A DNA stretch of 42,025 bases from Thermoguttaceae bacterium (GTDB lineage: Bacteria; Planctomycetota; Planctomycetia; Pirellulales; Thermoguttaceae), in the NCBI GenBank assembly GCA_017559825.1, contig JAFYQR010000186.1:1-42025 (forward strand). The letters are read 5' to 3'. The position numbers were made by a program, and so were the translations under genes. Shown here piece after piece: positions 1-7,123 of this stretch; position 1 is the first letter of the stretch, and every line of letters starts with the position of its first letter. The notes below the pieces were generated by a model that saw only the letters and a program-made list of their open reading frames with translations, searched no databases and was not told the origin of the DNA.

Positions 1-915
1 GCGGCGGGGCGAACGAACGGAGCGAGCCGGGCGCTCGAGGCGTTTTCGACCGACGGCGAGGCGAGCGGCGTCGGCGAGCGCGGCGCCGACGAAGAAAACG
101 AGCGTCGCTTTAAGAAGCGCGTCGAAAAGCGTTTGCGTCTCCGGGTCGCGAATGAAAACCGTTCCTTCGGAAAGTCCGGCGGCGTAGAGCGCGCCGAGCG
201 TCGACGCGGTTCCGGAAAAGCGCGGCCAATAAAGCGTCGGTACGGCGAGCGTCCAAAGCGCGAGGAATACGAGACGTCGGCGGCGCTTCGAGGCGGGCGC
301 GTTCACGGCGTCGGGACGCGTCGCTTCTTTCAAGAGGCAAAAGAACGCGGCGAGGAGCGCGAAGACGCCGAAAATCGGGAAGCAAACGACGCCGCCGATC
401 GCTAAAAACGCCGCTCGACCTCGCTCCGATTTCAGCGAGTCGAAAAGCGTCGCGAACGCAAGCGCGAACGAATATTGAAAAAGAAAGCTGAAAACAAACG
501 CGACGTCGCAGTATTCGAAAACGTAATAACCGACGCTCGTAATTTGGAGCGTAAGGAGCGTCGCCGGGACGAACGACAGGGGGAAGAGCCGTCCGTTCAA
601 CCGGAACAAACGCTCCGTCTCGTATTGAATAAACGCCGAAAAACCGGCTAAAATCGCGGCGCCCAACGCCGGATAGTAGAAAAATTGAACGAAAAACGCC
701 GACAAGCGCAGCGAAAGCTCCGCCGGGCGAATCGCTTCGGCGAAAAAAGACCAACGCCAAAGGAACAGGTCGTAACCCTGCGCGACGTAAAGGAAATCGC
801 CGTAACGGAAAAACCAAAAGCCGAACAAAAAGAGAAAGAACGCGAGGCGCGCGGCGAGCGGAAAACTAACGAGGCGGCGCGGTTCGACGGACGAAGTTTC
901 GGACGGCGAAGTCAT
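1..915 (-). CDS. DUF6057-like integral membrane protein, partial (C-terminus outside window)
   Basis: The reading frame is open from an ATG at 915 to the window edge (305 codons), so the C-terminal part is missing. A good ribosome site (AAAGGAACC) precedes the ATG. The protein begins with a short polar Ser/Thr/Glu-rich tail, then a first membrane segment around residues 20-36 rich in Phe and Leu. Next comes a motif like 'YGDFLYVAQGYDLFLWRW' and a segment reading 'FFVQFFYYPALGAAIL'. At least four more hydrophobic stretches follow before a basic loop. The 'Y-G-x-FL ... QFFYYP-LGA' pattern resembles the N-terminal half of DUF6057 membrane proteins; that assignment is from memory and not searched. 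Function is unknown. A lipoprotein gene lies upstream on the same strand with a terminator between, so this is probably a separate transcript. Confidence 0.72.
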   Translation of the reverse strand, partial: MTSPSETSSVEPRRLVSFPLAARLAFFLFLFGFWFFRYGDFLYVAQGYDLFLWRWSFFAEAIRPAELSLRLSAFFVQFFYYPALGAAILAGFSAFIQYETERLFRLNGRLFPLSFVPATLLTLQITSVGYYVFEYCDVAFVFSFLFQYSFALAFATLFDSLKSERGRAAFLAIGGVVCFPIFGVFALLAAFFCLLKEATRPDAVNAPASKRRRRLVFLALWTLAVPTLYWPRFSGTASTLGALYAAGLSEGTVFIRDPETQTLFDALLKATLVFFVGAALADAARLAVGRKRLERPARSVRSPRR

Positions 916-983
916 CGGGCGGTTCCTTTAAAAGCGAAAAAGAGGCGTTGACGGCGGGCGACGGGAACGGGAACGTCGCGCCA

Positions 984-1031
984 AAAGAAAAAATCCCGAC
1001 GCCGACGCTCGAGAAAACGTCGAAATCGGGA
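984..1031 (-). terminator. Intrinsic terminator after the lipoprotein gene
   Basis: Read on the minus strand, TCCCGA (1026-1031) pairs with TCGGGA (994-999), with inner CGACG/CGTCG pairing and small internal loops. The descending strand runs into a T-rich tract (complement of 984-993). It lies about 50 bases past the lipoprotein stop. Confidence 0.6.
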
Positions 1032-1081
1032 AAACGGTTAGCGGCGAAACGTCGCTAAGCGAGCTTGGCGCGAGAGCGGAA

Positions 1082-1576
1082 TCATTCTTCGCTCGAAAGC
1101 TCGATTTTGAGTTCTTTCGAACCGCCTTCCGGAAGGCTGAGCGTCAAACCGGACATGTCGGCGACGCCGTAGTATTCCGGAATATCGGAAACCGAGGTCG
1201 GCTCCGGACGATCCGGGAAGACGTCCGCGTGGCGTTTGCCGCCCGCTTCGTCGAAGATTTTTTGCTCTTCCGGCGTGTAAGCGTCTTCCATGTGCGTTTT
1301 GATAACGGTAACGCGATAGTCGCCCGGCATGACGCCGTCGCCCGCTTGGAGCGTTTGGAGGACGAAACGGCCTTTTTCGTCGGAAACCGCGCCCGAGGCT
1401 TTGAGTTCCATCGTCGACGGAATCAGGTTGATCGACGCGTCGGCGAGCGGCTCGCCGTCGAGCGTGATCACGCCGGAGTATTTTTCAAGACCTTCGAGCT
1501 GCGGAGCGCCGCCGCAACCGGTCGAAACAAAGAGCGCGGCGCAAGCGACGAGCGCAAAGGAAAGGAGCTTTTTCAT
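1082..1576 (-). CDS. Small lipoprotein with carboxypeptidase-regulatory-like domain
   Basis: A 164-residue protein from the ATG at 1576. An upstream in-frame ATG at 1633 would add 19 residues before what is clearly a signal peptide, so 1576 is preferred. The N-terminus (MKKLLSFALVACAALF) is a lipoprotein signal with the cysteine in 'VSTGC'. The mature part begins 'YSGVITLDGEPLADASINLIP' in essence: a G-x-V-x-x-DG-x-P-L-x-x-A pattern characteristic of transthyretin/CarboxypepD_reg-like beta-sandwich domains. It continues with 'TDEKGRF'-type and 'PGDYRVTVIKT' strands. Such small lipoproteins are commonly found next to DUF1559 genes in planctomycetes, and that is the case here. The role is unknown; probably a cell-envelope protein. 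It has its own -10-like element and is separated from the DUF1559 gene by a terminator. Confidence 0.8.
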   Translation of the reverse strand: MKKLLSFALVACAALFVSTGCGGAPQLEGLEKYSGVITLDGEPLADASINLIPSTMELKASGAVSDEKGRFVLQTLQAGDGVMPGDYRVTVIKTHMEDAYTPEEQKIFDEAGGKRHADVFPDRPEPTSVSDIPEYYGVADMSGLTLSLPEGGSKELKIELSSEE

Positions 1577-1632
1577 GTTCGTTGTTCCTAATTTTCGGTG
1601 ATTAGCGTTGTTGTTCAACGGGTTTAACGACA

Positions 1633-1660
1633 ATTATACGGTCCGCGTCCGTTTCGGGAA
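1633..1660 (-). promoter_or_regulatory. Putative promoter of the lipoprotein gene
   Basis: On the minus strand a perfect TATAAT (complement of 1633-1638) follows a weak -35 candidate TTCCCG (1655-1660) at a 16-base spacing. It lies between the DUF1559 terminator and the lipoprotein start, giving a leader of about 50 bases. Confidence 0.45.
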
Positions 1661-1673
1661 GGGCGGGCGACGA

Positions 1674-1705
1674 AAAAAGGGCGTTTCGACGAACCGAAAC
1701 GCCCC
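1674..1705 (-). terminator. Intrinsic terminator of the DUF1559 gene
   Basis: A perfect 10-base inverted repeat, GGGCGTTTCG (1679-1688) and CGAAACGCCC (1695-1704), has a 6-base loop. On the minus strand it is followed by six T (complement of 1673-1678). It sits about 140 bases beyond the DUF1559 stop, on the far side of the decayed duplicate. Confidence 0.85.
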
Positions 1706-1740
1706 GATTTTACCGACTAAACGGTTTGCAACGACCGATT

Positions 1741-1846
1741 AGACGCGCCGGTCGCGCCGCCGTCGCGGGCTCCGAACGCGATTTGTCGGAGCGTTTGCGC
1801 GAACCGCCGTCGACCGTTCTTTGTTGAACGTCGCGAAAGTCGACGA
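1741..1846 (-). repeat. Decayed partial duplicate of the DUF1559 3' end
   Basis: Just past the DUF1559 stop, minus-strand sequence repeats fragments of the last part of the gene in the same order: an 'AACGGTCGACxGCGG' block, a 'CGCTCCGxCAAxTCG' block and a 'CCCGCGACGGCGGCG' block, with deletions between. Read in one frame, the last block gives 'FGARDGGATGAS' and a stop, which parallels the real C-terminus 'GAMGSRDGGETTTL'. It is non-coding in its present state. Probably a remnant of a tandem DUF1559 gene or of a 3'-end duplication. Confidence 0.55.
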
Positions 1847-2962
1847 TTAGAGCGTCGTGGTTTCGCCGCCGTCGCGGGAGCCCATCGCGCCCCAAACGCC
1901 GAAGTTCGACTTGCCGGAGCGTATGCAGAGACCGGTGTTGTTGCCGATCGTCGCGCCGCTCAGGTTGCCGCAGTCGACCGTTTCGCTGACGAAGCGAACC
2001 GAACCGTCGACCATACCGACGTTGACGCCGCCGCTGTGATTCGAGGACGCCGGGAGGATCGTCGCTTGGTAGTCGCCCGATTCGCGACCGCAGGTCGGAG
2101 CGTTCGGCGGGAGAATCGTGTTGAACGAACCGAAGAGCGGTTGGCAGTCGTTCCAACGCATCCCGCGGTAGTTGCCGGCAATGCTGGCGGACGTGTTGAA
2201 TTCGCCGCCGTCGGCGCGGAGGTTCAAACAGGCTTGCGGATTGAAACCGGCGACTTCGCAGGTGTTGTGGCCGGTGCCGCCGCCGAAGACGTCGCTGCGG
2301 TTCGTGGCGTAGTTGCCCTTAATTTTGCGTTGGCCGTTCTTGCCGACGACCGCTTCGCTGACGAGCGCGGTGTTCGAGGTGCCGTCGGTGAGGGAAGCGA
2401 GGTTCGTCCAAGTTTTCGGTTGGAGGGCGCCGCGAGAGTAGTCGGTGCGACCGGAGGAACCGTTGACCCAACCCCATTCTTCCGCTTTGACGCAGTAATC
2501 GCCGTAGCTGCAGACGTAGCTGGCGTGCGCGTAACCGTCGGCGACGCCTTTAGCGTTGCCGTCGGACGGGCATTGGAAAGCGGAAACTTGCGCTTCTTTG
2601 ACGTCGGCACCCGCGCTCCAAGCGGCGGTGCCTTTGTCGTAGTAGTTGCTCTTGAAGAGGTCGTAGAGCGCGGTTTGTTCGACGTAGGGGAGGACGAACA
2701 TACGCCAACCGTAGCCGAGCGTACGACCCGTTCCGGGGACGGCGCCGAAGCAGTCTTGACCGAGCGGAAGCGCGTCTTGGTTCGCGTCGGCGTAGTTCAT
2801 GCACGCGAGGCCGAGTTGTTTGACGTTGTTCGTGCATTGCATACGGCGGGCCGCTTCGCGAGCCGCTTGGACGGCCGGAAGGAGCAAGCCGATGAGAATG
2901 CCGATGATGGCGATGACGACGAGAAGTTCAACGAGAGTGAACCCGTTTTTCGTAGTTTTCAT
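1847..2962 (-). CDS. DUF1559 protein with type IV prepilin-like N-terminus
   Basis: A 371-residue protein. Residues 7-23 (GFTLVELLVVIAIIGIL) are a classic type III/IV prepilin cleavage and methylation motif followed by a hydrophobic helix. The 'PAVQAAREAARRMQC' segment and 'NNVKQLGLACMNYAD' that follow are hallmarks of the DUF1559 family, which is greatly expanded in planctomycetes. The C-terminal region has 'NVGMVDGSVRFVSETVD', the usual H-X9-DG-type ending. The family is thought to form pseudopilin-like surface or secretion-related structures; a specific role is not known. The ATG at 2962 is preceded by AAGGAACG. The gene is followed by a degenerate copy of its own 3' end and a strong terminator. 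The long leader carries an imperfect direct repeat. Confidence 0.95.
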   Translation of the reverse strand: MKTTKNGFTLVELLVVIAIIGILIGLLLPAVQAAREAARRMQCTNNVKQLGLACMNYADANQDALPLGQDCFGAVPGTGRTLGYGWRMFVLPYVEQTALYDLFKSNYYDKGTAAWSAGADVKEAQVSAFQCPSDGNAKGVADGYAHASYVCSYGDYCVKAEEWGWVNGSSGRTDYSRGALQPKTWTNLASLTDGTSNTALVSEAVVGKNGQRKIKGNYATNRSDVFGGGTGHNTCEVAGFNPQACLNLRADGGEFNTSASIAGNYRGMRWNDCQPLFGSFNTILPPNAPTCGRESGDYQATILPASSNHSGGVNVGMVDGSVRFVSETVDCGNLSGATIGNNTGLCIRSGKSNFGVWGAMGSRDGGETTTL

Positions 2963-3007
2963 TGGAAAACGTTCCTTGAATGACGTTGAAGATCGTCGGA
3001 ACGCAAA

Positions 3008-3090
3008 CGTTCCTAGCGTCGAAGGTCTTGAGCGAAAGTACGTTCGACGCGAAAAACTCGCGCGTTCCTAAGCGCCAAAGGTCTTGAACG
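3008..3090 (-). repeat. Imperfect direct repeat in the DUF1559 leader
   Basis: Two copies of a roughly 27-base unit lie at 3008-3034 and 3063-3090, 55 bases apart. On the minus strand both contain TCAAGACCTT, then a variable CGxCGCT-like core, then AGGAACG. AGGAACG recurs a third time as the real ribosome site just before the DUF1559 start. They may be duplicated leader segments; each unit ends in a decoy Shine-Dalgarno-like element. Confidence 0.5.
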
Positions 3091-3131
3091 GGGTCGACGT
3101 CCGGCGCGGAAAAGCGAAAACAATTTAACAT

Positions 3132-3159
3132 ATTATAATTTCTGCGTTCGGGACGAAAA
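3132..3159 (-). promoter_or_regulatory. Putative promoter of the DUF1559 gene
   Basis: A perfect minus-strand TATAAT (complement of 3132-3137) lies in a short AT-rich patch, with a weak TTTTCG -35 candidate (3154-3159) 16 bases upstream. This would give a leader of about 160 bases before the ATG at 2962. Confidence 0.45.
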
Positions 3160-3376
3160 GGGGGGGCGTTTCGCGCGTTGCGACTTTTTTCGCAAATTTT
3201 TCGGCGATTTTGCAAAACTTTTTACGACGACCGGAATTTAAGCGCTTTGCGCGACGTCGCCGAAAGCGGAGCGCGTTTGCGCTAAATTTCTCGTTGATAA
3301 CGACGCGAAGACGGACGCGACGGAGCGAGGGAAAAGCGCGTTTTCAGGTTCGCGTTGAAAATCGGAGCGCGGGGGC

Positions 3377-3404
3377 TTGCGAACGCTTGGGGGCGCCGTA
3401 TAAT
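3377..3404 (+). promoter_or_regulatory. Putative promoter of the pterin-binding methyltransferase gene
   Basis: TTGCGA (3377-3382), a 16-base spacer and a perfect TATAAT (3399-3404). The same arrangement, including a GGGGGCTTG lead-in, recurs upstream of the dehydrogenase gene at 4698. Confidence 0.7.
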
Positions 3405-3460
3405 AAGGGGAAGACGAGGGCGGGCGAACGCGCTCCGCGTTCCGTCGGAAGAGTATAAAA

Positions 3461-3480
3461 CGTCGACGTTTGCGTCGACG
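3461..3480 (+). promoter_or_regulatory. Hairpin in the leader of the methyltransferase gene
   Basis: CGTCGACG (3461-3468) and CGTCGACG (3473-3480) form a perfect 8-base stem with a TTTG loop. It ends 16 bases before the AGAGG ribosome site. No T tract follows, so it is not a terminator; it may stabilise the leader or be a binding site. Confidence 0.45.
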
Positions 3481-3505
3481 GCGTAAAATAGATGAAGAGG
3501 TGAAA

Positions 3506-4366
3506 ATGGCCTTTCCGGGTTTAACGATTATCGGCGAATCGATCAACGACTCCGTTCCGTCGACGAACGCGATGTTCGAAGCGGCGGACTTCGACGGTAT
3601 TAAGGAGTTGGCGCGCTTCCAAGCGGAGAACGGCGCCGCGTATATCGACGCCAACGTCGGGACGCGCTCGCCGGAGTTTATGTCGAGCGTCGTGAAGGCG
3701 ATCTGCGAAGCGACCGACAAGCCGATTTCGGTCGATTCGCCGGACTTTGCGCTCGCCGAAGCGGGGCTTCGCGCTTGCGACCCGAGTCGCGGAAAGCCGA
3801 TTTTGAACTCGATTTCTCCGTTGCGAACGGAAATGTTCGATTTGTACGACGTCGCGCCTTTCCGCCCGATTTTACTCTTGACGGAATACGTCGACGCCGA
3901 CGGAAACGGCGCGCCGTCGCGAACCGCCGAAGAGACGTACTCCGCCGCCGAACTCCTCTTCGCCGAAGCGAAAAAACGCGGGATCCCGAACGACGACATT
4001 ATCTTCGACCCCGGCGTCGCGCCGATCGGGAGCGACTTCGAAGGGAACTTGGCGCGATTGCTCGATTCGCTGAAAATGATCAAAGCGAACCCGGAAATGG
4101 CGGGCGTTCACGCGTCGGTCGGGTTGAGCAACTTCACCGTGATGCTCCCGCCGAAGCGCAAATGCGACGGTTCGCCGGTGAAGAGCCCGCTCGAAAGCGC
4201 GCTTCTGACGCTGGCGTTCCCGCTCGGGCTCGATTACGTCGTCGGCTCGGTGAAGCGCAAGTACGAGCCGCTCCCGGACGACGCTCCGGCGATGGAATGC
4301 GTCCGCGAATGCTTGGAACTCGGCGGTTTCGAGTCGATTTCCCGCGTCCGCAAGTTTTACCGCTAA
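3506..4366 (+). CDS. Pterin-binding (dihydropteroate synthase-like) methyltransferase-type protein
   Basis: 286 residues from the ATG at 3506, chosen because AGAGG lies 5 bases upstream; an in-frame start 12 codons earlier has no such site. The N-terminus 'LTIIGESINDSVPSTN' followed by 'ENGAAYIDANVGTR' is the pterin-binding TIM-barrel pattern (I-G-E-x-I-N, then A-x-x-I-D-x-N). A 'PISVDSPDFALAEAGL' strand and 'KPILNSIS' follow, and 'GLSNFTVMLPPK' near residue 215 matches the 'GxSN' strand of methyltetrahydrofolate:corrinoid methyltransferases. Length fits the single-domain AcsE/MtrH-like group rather than folate-synthesis DHPS, which has different motifs. Substrate is not established; methyl transfer from a folate to a corrinoid protein is the family inference. 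No corrinoid protein gene is adjacent. Confidence 0.8.
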   Translation: MAFPGLTIIGESINDSVPSTNAMFEAADFDGIKELARFQAENGAAYIDANVGTRSPEFMSSVVKAICEATDKPISVDSPDFALAEAGLRACDPSRGKPILNSISPLRTEMFDLYDVAPFRPILLLTEYVDADGNGAPSRTAEETYSAAELLFAEAKKRGIPNDDIIFDPGVAPIGSDFEGNLARLLDSLKMIKANPEMAGVHASVGLSNFTVMLPPKRKCDGSPVKSPLESALLTLAFPLGLDYVVGSVKRKYEPLPDDAPAMECVRECLELGGFESISRVRKFYR

Positions 4367-4514
4367 CGGCGGTTGGGGCGGTCGCGTCGCTTTTCGAGTC
4401 GATTTCGCGAGCGTAATTTTTCGCGCCGACGCCGGTTGGAACGAAATTTTCCGCCTTGCCGATATTGCCGTCGCGACGTAAAAGATCGCGACGAACGGCG
4501 GCAGACCTTGAAAA

Positions 4515-4660
4515 CGATTTTGCCGACTTAGCGCGAAGCCGAGCGCGGCGATCGACGCCGAGTTTGCCGTTTAAAGCGGTTTTGCCGACTTCGTGTGAAG
4601 CCGAGCGACGACCGACGTTGAGTTTGACGCTTGAATCGATTTTGACGGCGACGGCGGGAG
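4515..4660 (+). repeat. Degenerate tandem repeat, unit about 60-62 bases
   Basis: Copy 1 (4515-4576) and copy 2 (4577-4636) share CGxTTTTGCCGACTT, then GAAGCCGAGCG, then CGACG-TTGAG/CCGAG and TTTGxCG. A truncated third copy begins CGATTTTGACGGCG at 4637. Units diverge at roughly a quarter of positions by eye. It is short and has no unique spacers, so it is not CRISPR. Function unknown. Confidence 0.6.
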
Positions 4661-4697
4661 CTTCCGGCGAAAGTCGGGAGAAATCGCGTCGGGGGGC

Positions 4698-4725
4698 TTG
4701 TCAAAATTGCGCGTCGCGTCATAAT
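4698..4725 (+). promoter_or_regulatory. Putative promoter of the isopropylmalate-dehydrogenase-family gene
   Basis: TTGTCA (4698-4703), a 16-base spacer and CATAAT (4720-4725). It places transcription about 190 bases before the start codon. Confidence 0.65.
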
Positions 4726-4922
4726 GAAGGGGTTAAGGTTTAACGTCTTTTTTCGCGTCCCGCTTTTCTTACGCTTTCCGGCGAGTCGGTTCGGAAAATT
4801 AGAGGGCGAGAAGCGACGGAAAACGCGAAAAGTCGGCGGTTTGCGATAAAAAATGGGGAAACGAGCGAAATTTTCCCGAACGAAACGCGCCGTCGAACGG
4901 AACGAAATTGCGGAGAAGAATA

Positions 4923-5996
4923 ATGAACGATGTGTTGAAAGTGGCGACCCTCGGCGGCGACGGCACCGGGCCGGAAGTGGTCGGCGAAGCGGTCAAAGTC
5001 CTGAAAGAAGTCGCGAAACTTGAAAATATCAAGCTCGAACTGACCGATTTCGACATTTGCGGCGAACGCTACTTGAAAAACGGCGGGATTATCATCACCG
5101 ACGACGAAGTCGAACAACTGCGCCAATTTAGCTCGATTCTTTTGGGCGCGGTCGGCCACGTCGACGTGAAGCCGGGAATCCTCGAAAAGGGCCTCTTGCT
5201 CCGCTTGCGTTTCGAGTTCGACCAATACATTAACCTCCGTCCGGTGAAGTTGCTCCCCGGCGTCGCGACTCCGCTTCGCAACAAGGGCCCGGAAGACCTT
5301 GACTTTGTCGTCGTCCGCGAAAACACGGAGGACATGTACGCCGGTATCGGCGGTTTCCTGAAGAAGGGCACTCCGGACGAAGTCGCGACGCAAACGGCGA
5401 TTTACACGCGCAAAGGTTGCGAACGCTGCGTTCGTTGGGCGTTTGAATACGCTCGTCGCCGCAATAATCCGAAGGGCAAAAAGGTGACGCTCGTCGCGAA
5501 GACGAACGTTCTTACGTTCGGGCACGACCTTTGGATGCGGACGTTTGAAGAAGTCGGCGCGGAATATCCGGACGTTCAAAAAGAATACCATCACGTCGAC
5601 GCGTGCTGCATTTATATGGTCGACTGCCCGGAAAATTACGACGTCATCGTGACGACGAATATGTTCGGCGACATCATCACCGACTTGGCGGGCATTCTCC
5701 AAGGCGGTCTCGGCGTCGCGGCGGGCGCGAACCTCTGCCCGGACGCCGGCGGGACGAGCATGTTCGAACCGATCGGCGGCACCGCGCCGAAGTTCACCGG
5801 TTTGAACCAAATCAACCCGATCGCGTCGATCAGCTCCGCGGCGATGTTGCTGGAACACGAAGGTTACCAAACCGCGGCCGACCGTATTATGAAGTCGGTT
5901 CAACTGGTTACCGGCACGAAGATGAAGAGCCAAGCCGCCGGTCAAATGGGTTACTCGACGACCGAAATCGGCGACCTCGTTTGCGAAAACCTCTAA
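4923..5996 (+). CDS. leuB: Isocitrate/isopropylmalate dehydrogenase family protein, probable 3-isopropylmalate dehydrogenase
   Basis: 357 residues from the ATG at 4923; GGAGAAG lies upstream at good spacing, which decides this start over a TTG at 4908. The protein opens 'VATLGGDGTGPEVVGEAVKVL', the family's nucleotide-binding start. 'RPVKLLPGVATPL', 'FVVVRENTEDMYAG', 'VTLVAKTNVLTFG', and 'VTTNMFGDIITDLAG' carry the conserved substrate- and metal-binding Arg, Tyr, Lys and Asp residues. 'PIGGTAPKFTG' is the C-terminal NAD-binding loop. The enzyme would oxidatively decarboxylate 3-isopropylmalate in leucine synthesis. The 'QYINLRPVKLLPGV' and 'RENTED' region is also close to tartrate/homoisocitrate dehydrogenases, and no other leucine gene is adjacent, so substrate specificity is less sure than the family. 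A bidirectional terminator follows. Confidence 0.85.
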   Translation: MNDVLKVATLGGDGTGPEVVGEAVKVLKEVAKLENIKLELTDFDICGERYLKNGGIIITDDEVEQLRQFSSILLGAVGHVDVKPGILEKGLLLRLRFEFDQYINLRPVKLLPGVATPLRNKGPEDLDFVVVRENTEDMYAGIGGFLKKGTPDEVATQTAIYTRKGCERCVRWAFEYARRRNNPKGKKVTLVAKTNVLTFGHDLWMRTFEEVGAEYPDVQKEYHHVDACCIYMVDCPENYDVIVTTNMFGDIITDLAGILQGGLGVAAGANLCPDAGGTSMFEPIGGTAPKFTGLNQINPIASISSAAMLLEHEGYQTAADRIMKSVQLVTGTKMKSQAAGQMGYSTTEIGDLVCENL

Positions 5997-6093
5997 TTTT
6001 CGCCGCAACGTAAAACTAGGCGCGACCTTCTTCCAAAGCGTCGCGCCGCCGAAGTTTGCGCCGTCGCCTTCTTTTGCGGGCAAGCGTGAAAAT

Positions 6094-6138
6094 AAAAAAA
6101 GCCTCGAATCGCCGGAACGACGATTCGGGGTTTTCTTT
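6094..6138. terminator. Bidirectional intrinsic terminator
   Basis: CCTCGAATCG (6102-6111) pairs with CGATTCGGGG (6121-6130) around a 9-base loop, with TTTTCTTT to the right and a run of A to the left. It serves the plus-strand dehydrogenase gene and the convergent minus-strand phosphatase gene. Confidence 0.88.
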
Positions 6139-6178
6139 ATTGACGAGGAATATTTAATAAGCGTTGCCGCGTCGAGAG

Positions 6179-6916
6179 TTAGCGAACGTTCCAAGCGTCG
6201 AGGCGCCAAGTTTCGCCGTTCCAAACGAAGACGCCGAACGCGCCGGTCGCGAGTTTGAGCTTTTCCGGAATCGGCGCGCCCGACGGCAATAGCGCCGTCG
6301 CAAACCTCGCGATTCCGTTGCTTGTCGTCGCGACGACCGTTTCGCCCGCATGACGTTCGACGACGCGAGCCGCGAACGCGCGCCAATCGTCGCCGAGTCG
6401 GTCGACGCGCTCTTGCAGAAACGCCCAACCGAGCGGAAGACGTTTCTCCGCGTCCCAACGTTTGAGCGCCGCAAGCCCCGCCGCTTCAAGCGTTTCCGTC
6501 GTCGCGGCGTCGAACGGAACAAGCGTCGGCGAATCGGACGCGAGCTCGGCGCTCGACGTTAATTCAATCGCGCCGAGCCGTCGAGCGACTTCCGTTTCCG
6601 GACGCCCGTCGTCCTCGCCGTAATCGAGTTCCGTCAAAAAATCTTCGACGATAGGTTCCGCGTTAAGTCCTTGCGCCGACGCGATTTCCGACGCCGTTTC
6701 AAACGTTCGACGGAGCGGCGCCGAGTAAAACGCCGACGGTCGAAAACCGAGTTCCGTTAATTTGGCGCCAAGCCGCCGACCTTGCGCGCGACCTTCGGCG
6801 GTCAACGGCAAATCGGAGCGGGCGCCGACGCGTAAAATAACGTCGCCTTTTTCAAACGTGTTCCCGTGGCGGGCGACGACAAGCGCGGTTTCAAAACGGC
6901 GCGGTTCTTGCGACAT
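6179..6916 (-). CDS. Histidine phosphatase family protein
   Basis: 245 residues. The N-terminal 'LVVARHGNTFEKGD' carries the R-H-G phosphate-binding histidine motif of the branch-1 histidine phosphatases. 'LTAEGRAQGRRLGAKL' and 'FYSAPLRRTFETASEIA' are the usual following elements, 'FLTELDYGEDDGR' supplies the acid region, and 'GETVVATTSNGIARF' near residue 195-210 stands at the position of the second catalytic His ('SHGG' in many members). Here it reads 'TSNG', so the usual second histidine is not evident. The substrate is not deducible; phosphoglycerate-mutase-like, cobalamin or small phosphoester phosphatases are all possible. AAAGGAC precedes the ATG at 6916. Confidence 0.85.
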   Translation of the reverse strand: MSQEPRRFETALVVARHGNTFEKGDVILRVGARSDLPLTAEGRAQGRRLGAKLTELGFRPSAFYSAPLRRTFETASEIASAQGLNAEPIVEDFLTELDYGEDDGRPETEVARRLGAIELTSSAELASDSPTLVPFDAATTETLEAAGLAALKRWDAEKRLPLGWAFLQERVDRLGDDWRAFAARVVERHAGETVVATTSNGIARFATALLPSGAPIPEKLKLATGAFGVFVWNGETWRLDAWNVR

Positions 6917-7123
6917 TGCGTTAAGTCCTTTGATATTTTAAGTTGTAAATGAAACGGACAAAATCGAACGGGCGGCGAAGTTTTTAGCGTCGAAAAAGCG
7001 CGAGACAAGCGAATCAATAGTTTGAAAACGTTGTTAAACGATGCAAATTTCAATTTTCTTCGCTCGAACGCCGATTTGCTTAAAGAACGCGAAATTTCGA
7101 GTTAAAACCAAGCGCGACTGAGC

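Larger units (their letters stand above)
2963..3505. other. 543-base divergent intergenic region
   Basis: No convincing gene. It holds the leader and likely promoter of the minus-strand DUF1559 gene (2963 to about 3160), a two-copy direct repeat in that leader, and the promoter and leader hairpin of the plus-strand methyltransferase gene (3377-3505). Open frames here lack family-like sequence. Confidence 0.7.
4367..4922. other. 556-base intergenic region
   Basis: No supported gene. It contains a degenerate tandem repeat at about 4515-4660 and the promoter of the downstream dehydrogenase gene at 4698-4725, followed by a leader of roughly 190 bases. The two small open frames over the repeat simply read the repeat and are not believed. 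Confidence 0.65.

Noticed and set aside
110..817. 235-codon minus-strand frame near the window start
   Set aside because: Out of frame with the DUF6057-like membrane protein that fits the same strand better; Arg-rich and without hydrophobic segments.
4515..4660. CRISPR-like repeat
   Set aside because: Units are about 61 bases, tandem and diverged, with no unique spacers and no cas gene nearby.
4740..6458. 572-codon open frame on the minus strand across the isopropylmalate dehydrogenase gene
   Set aside because: It is antisense to a clearly recognised enzyme; this genome's codon usage keeps several antisense frames open.
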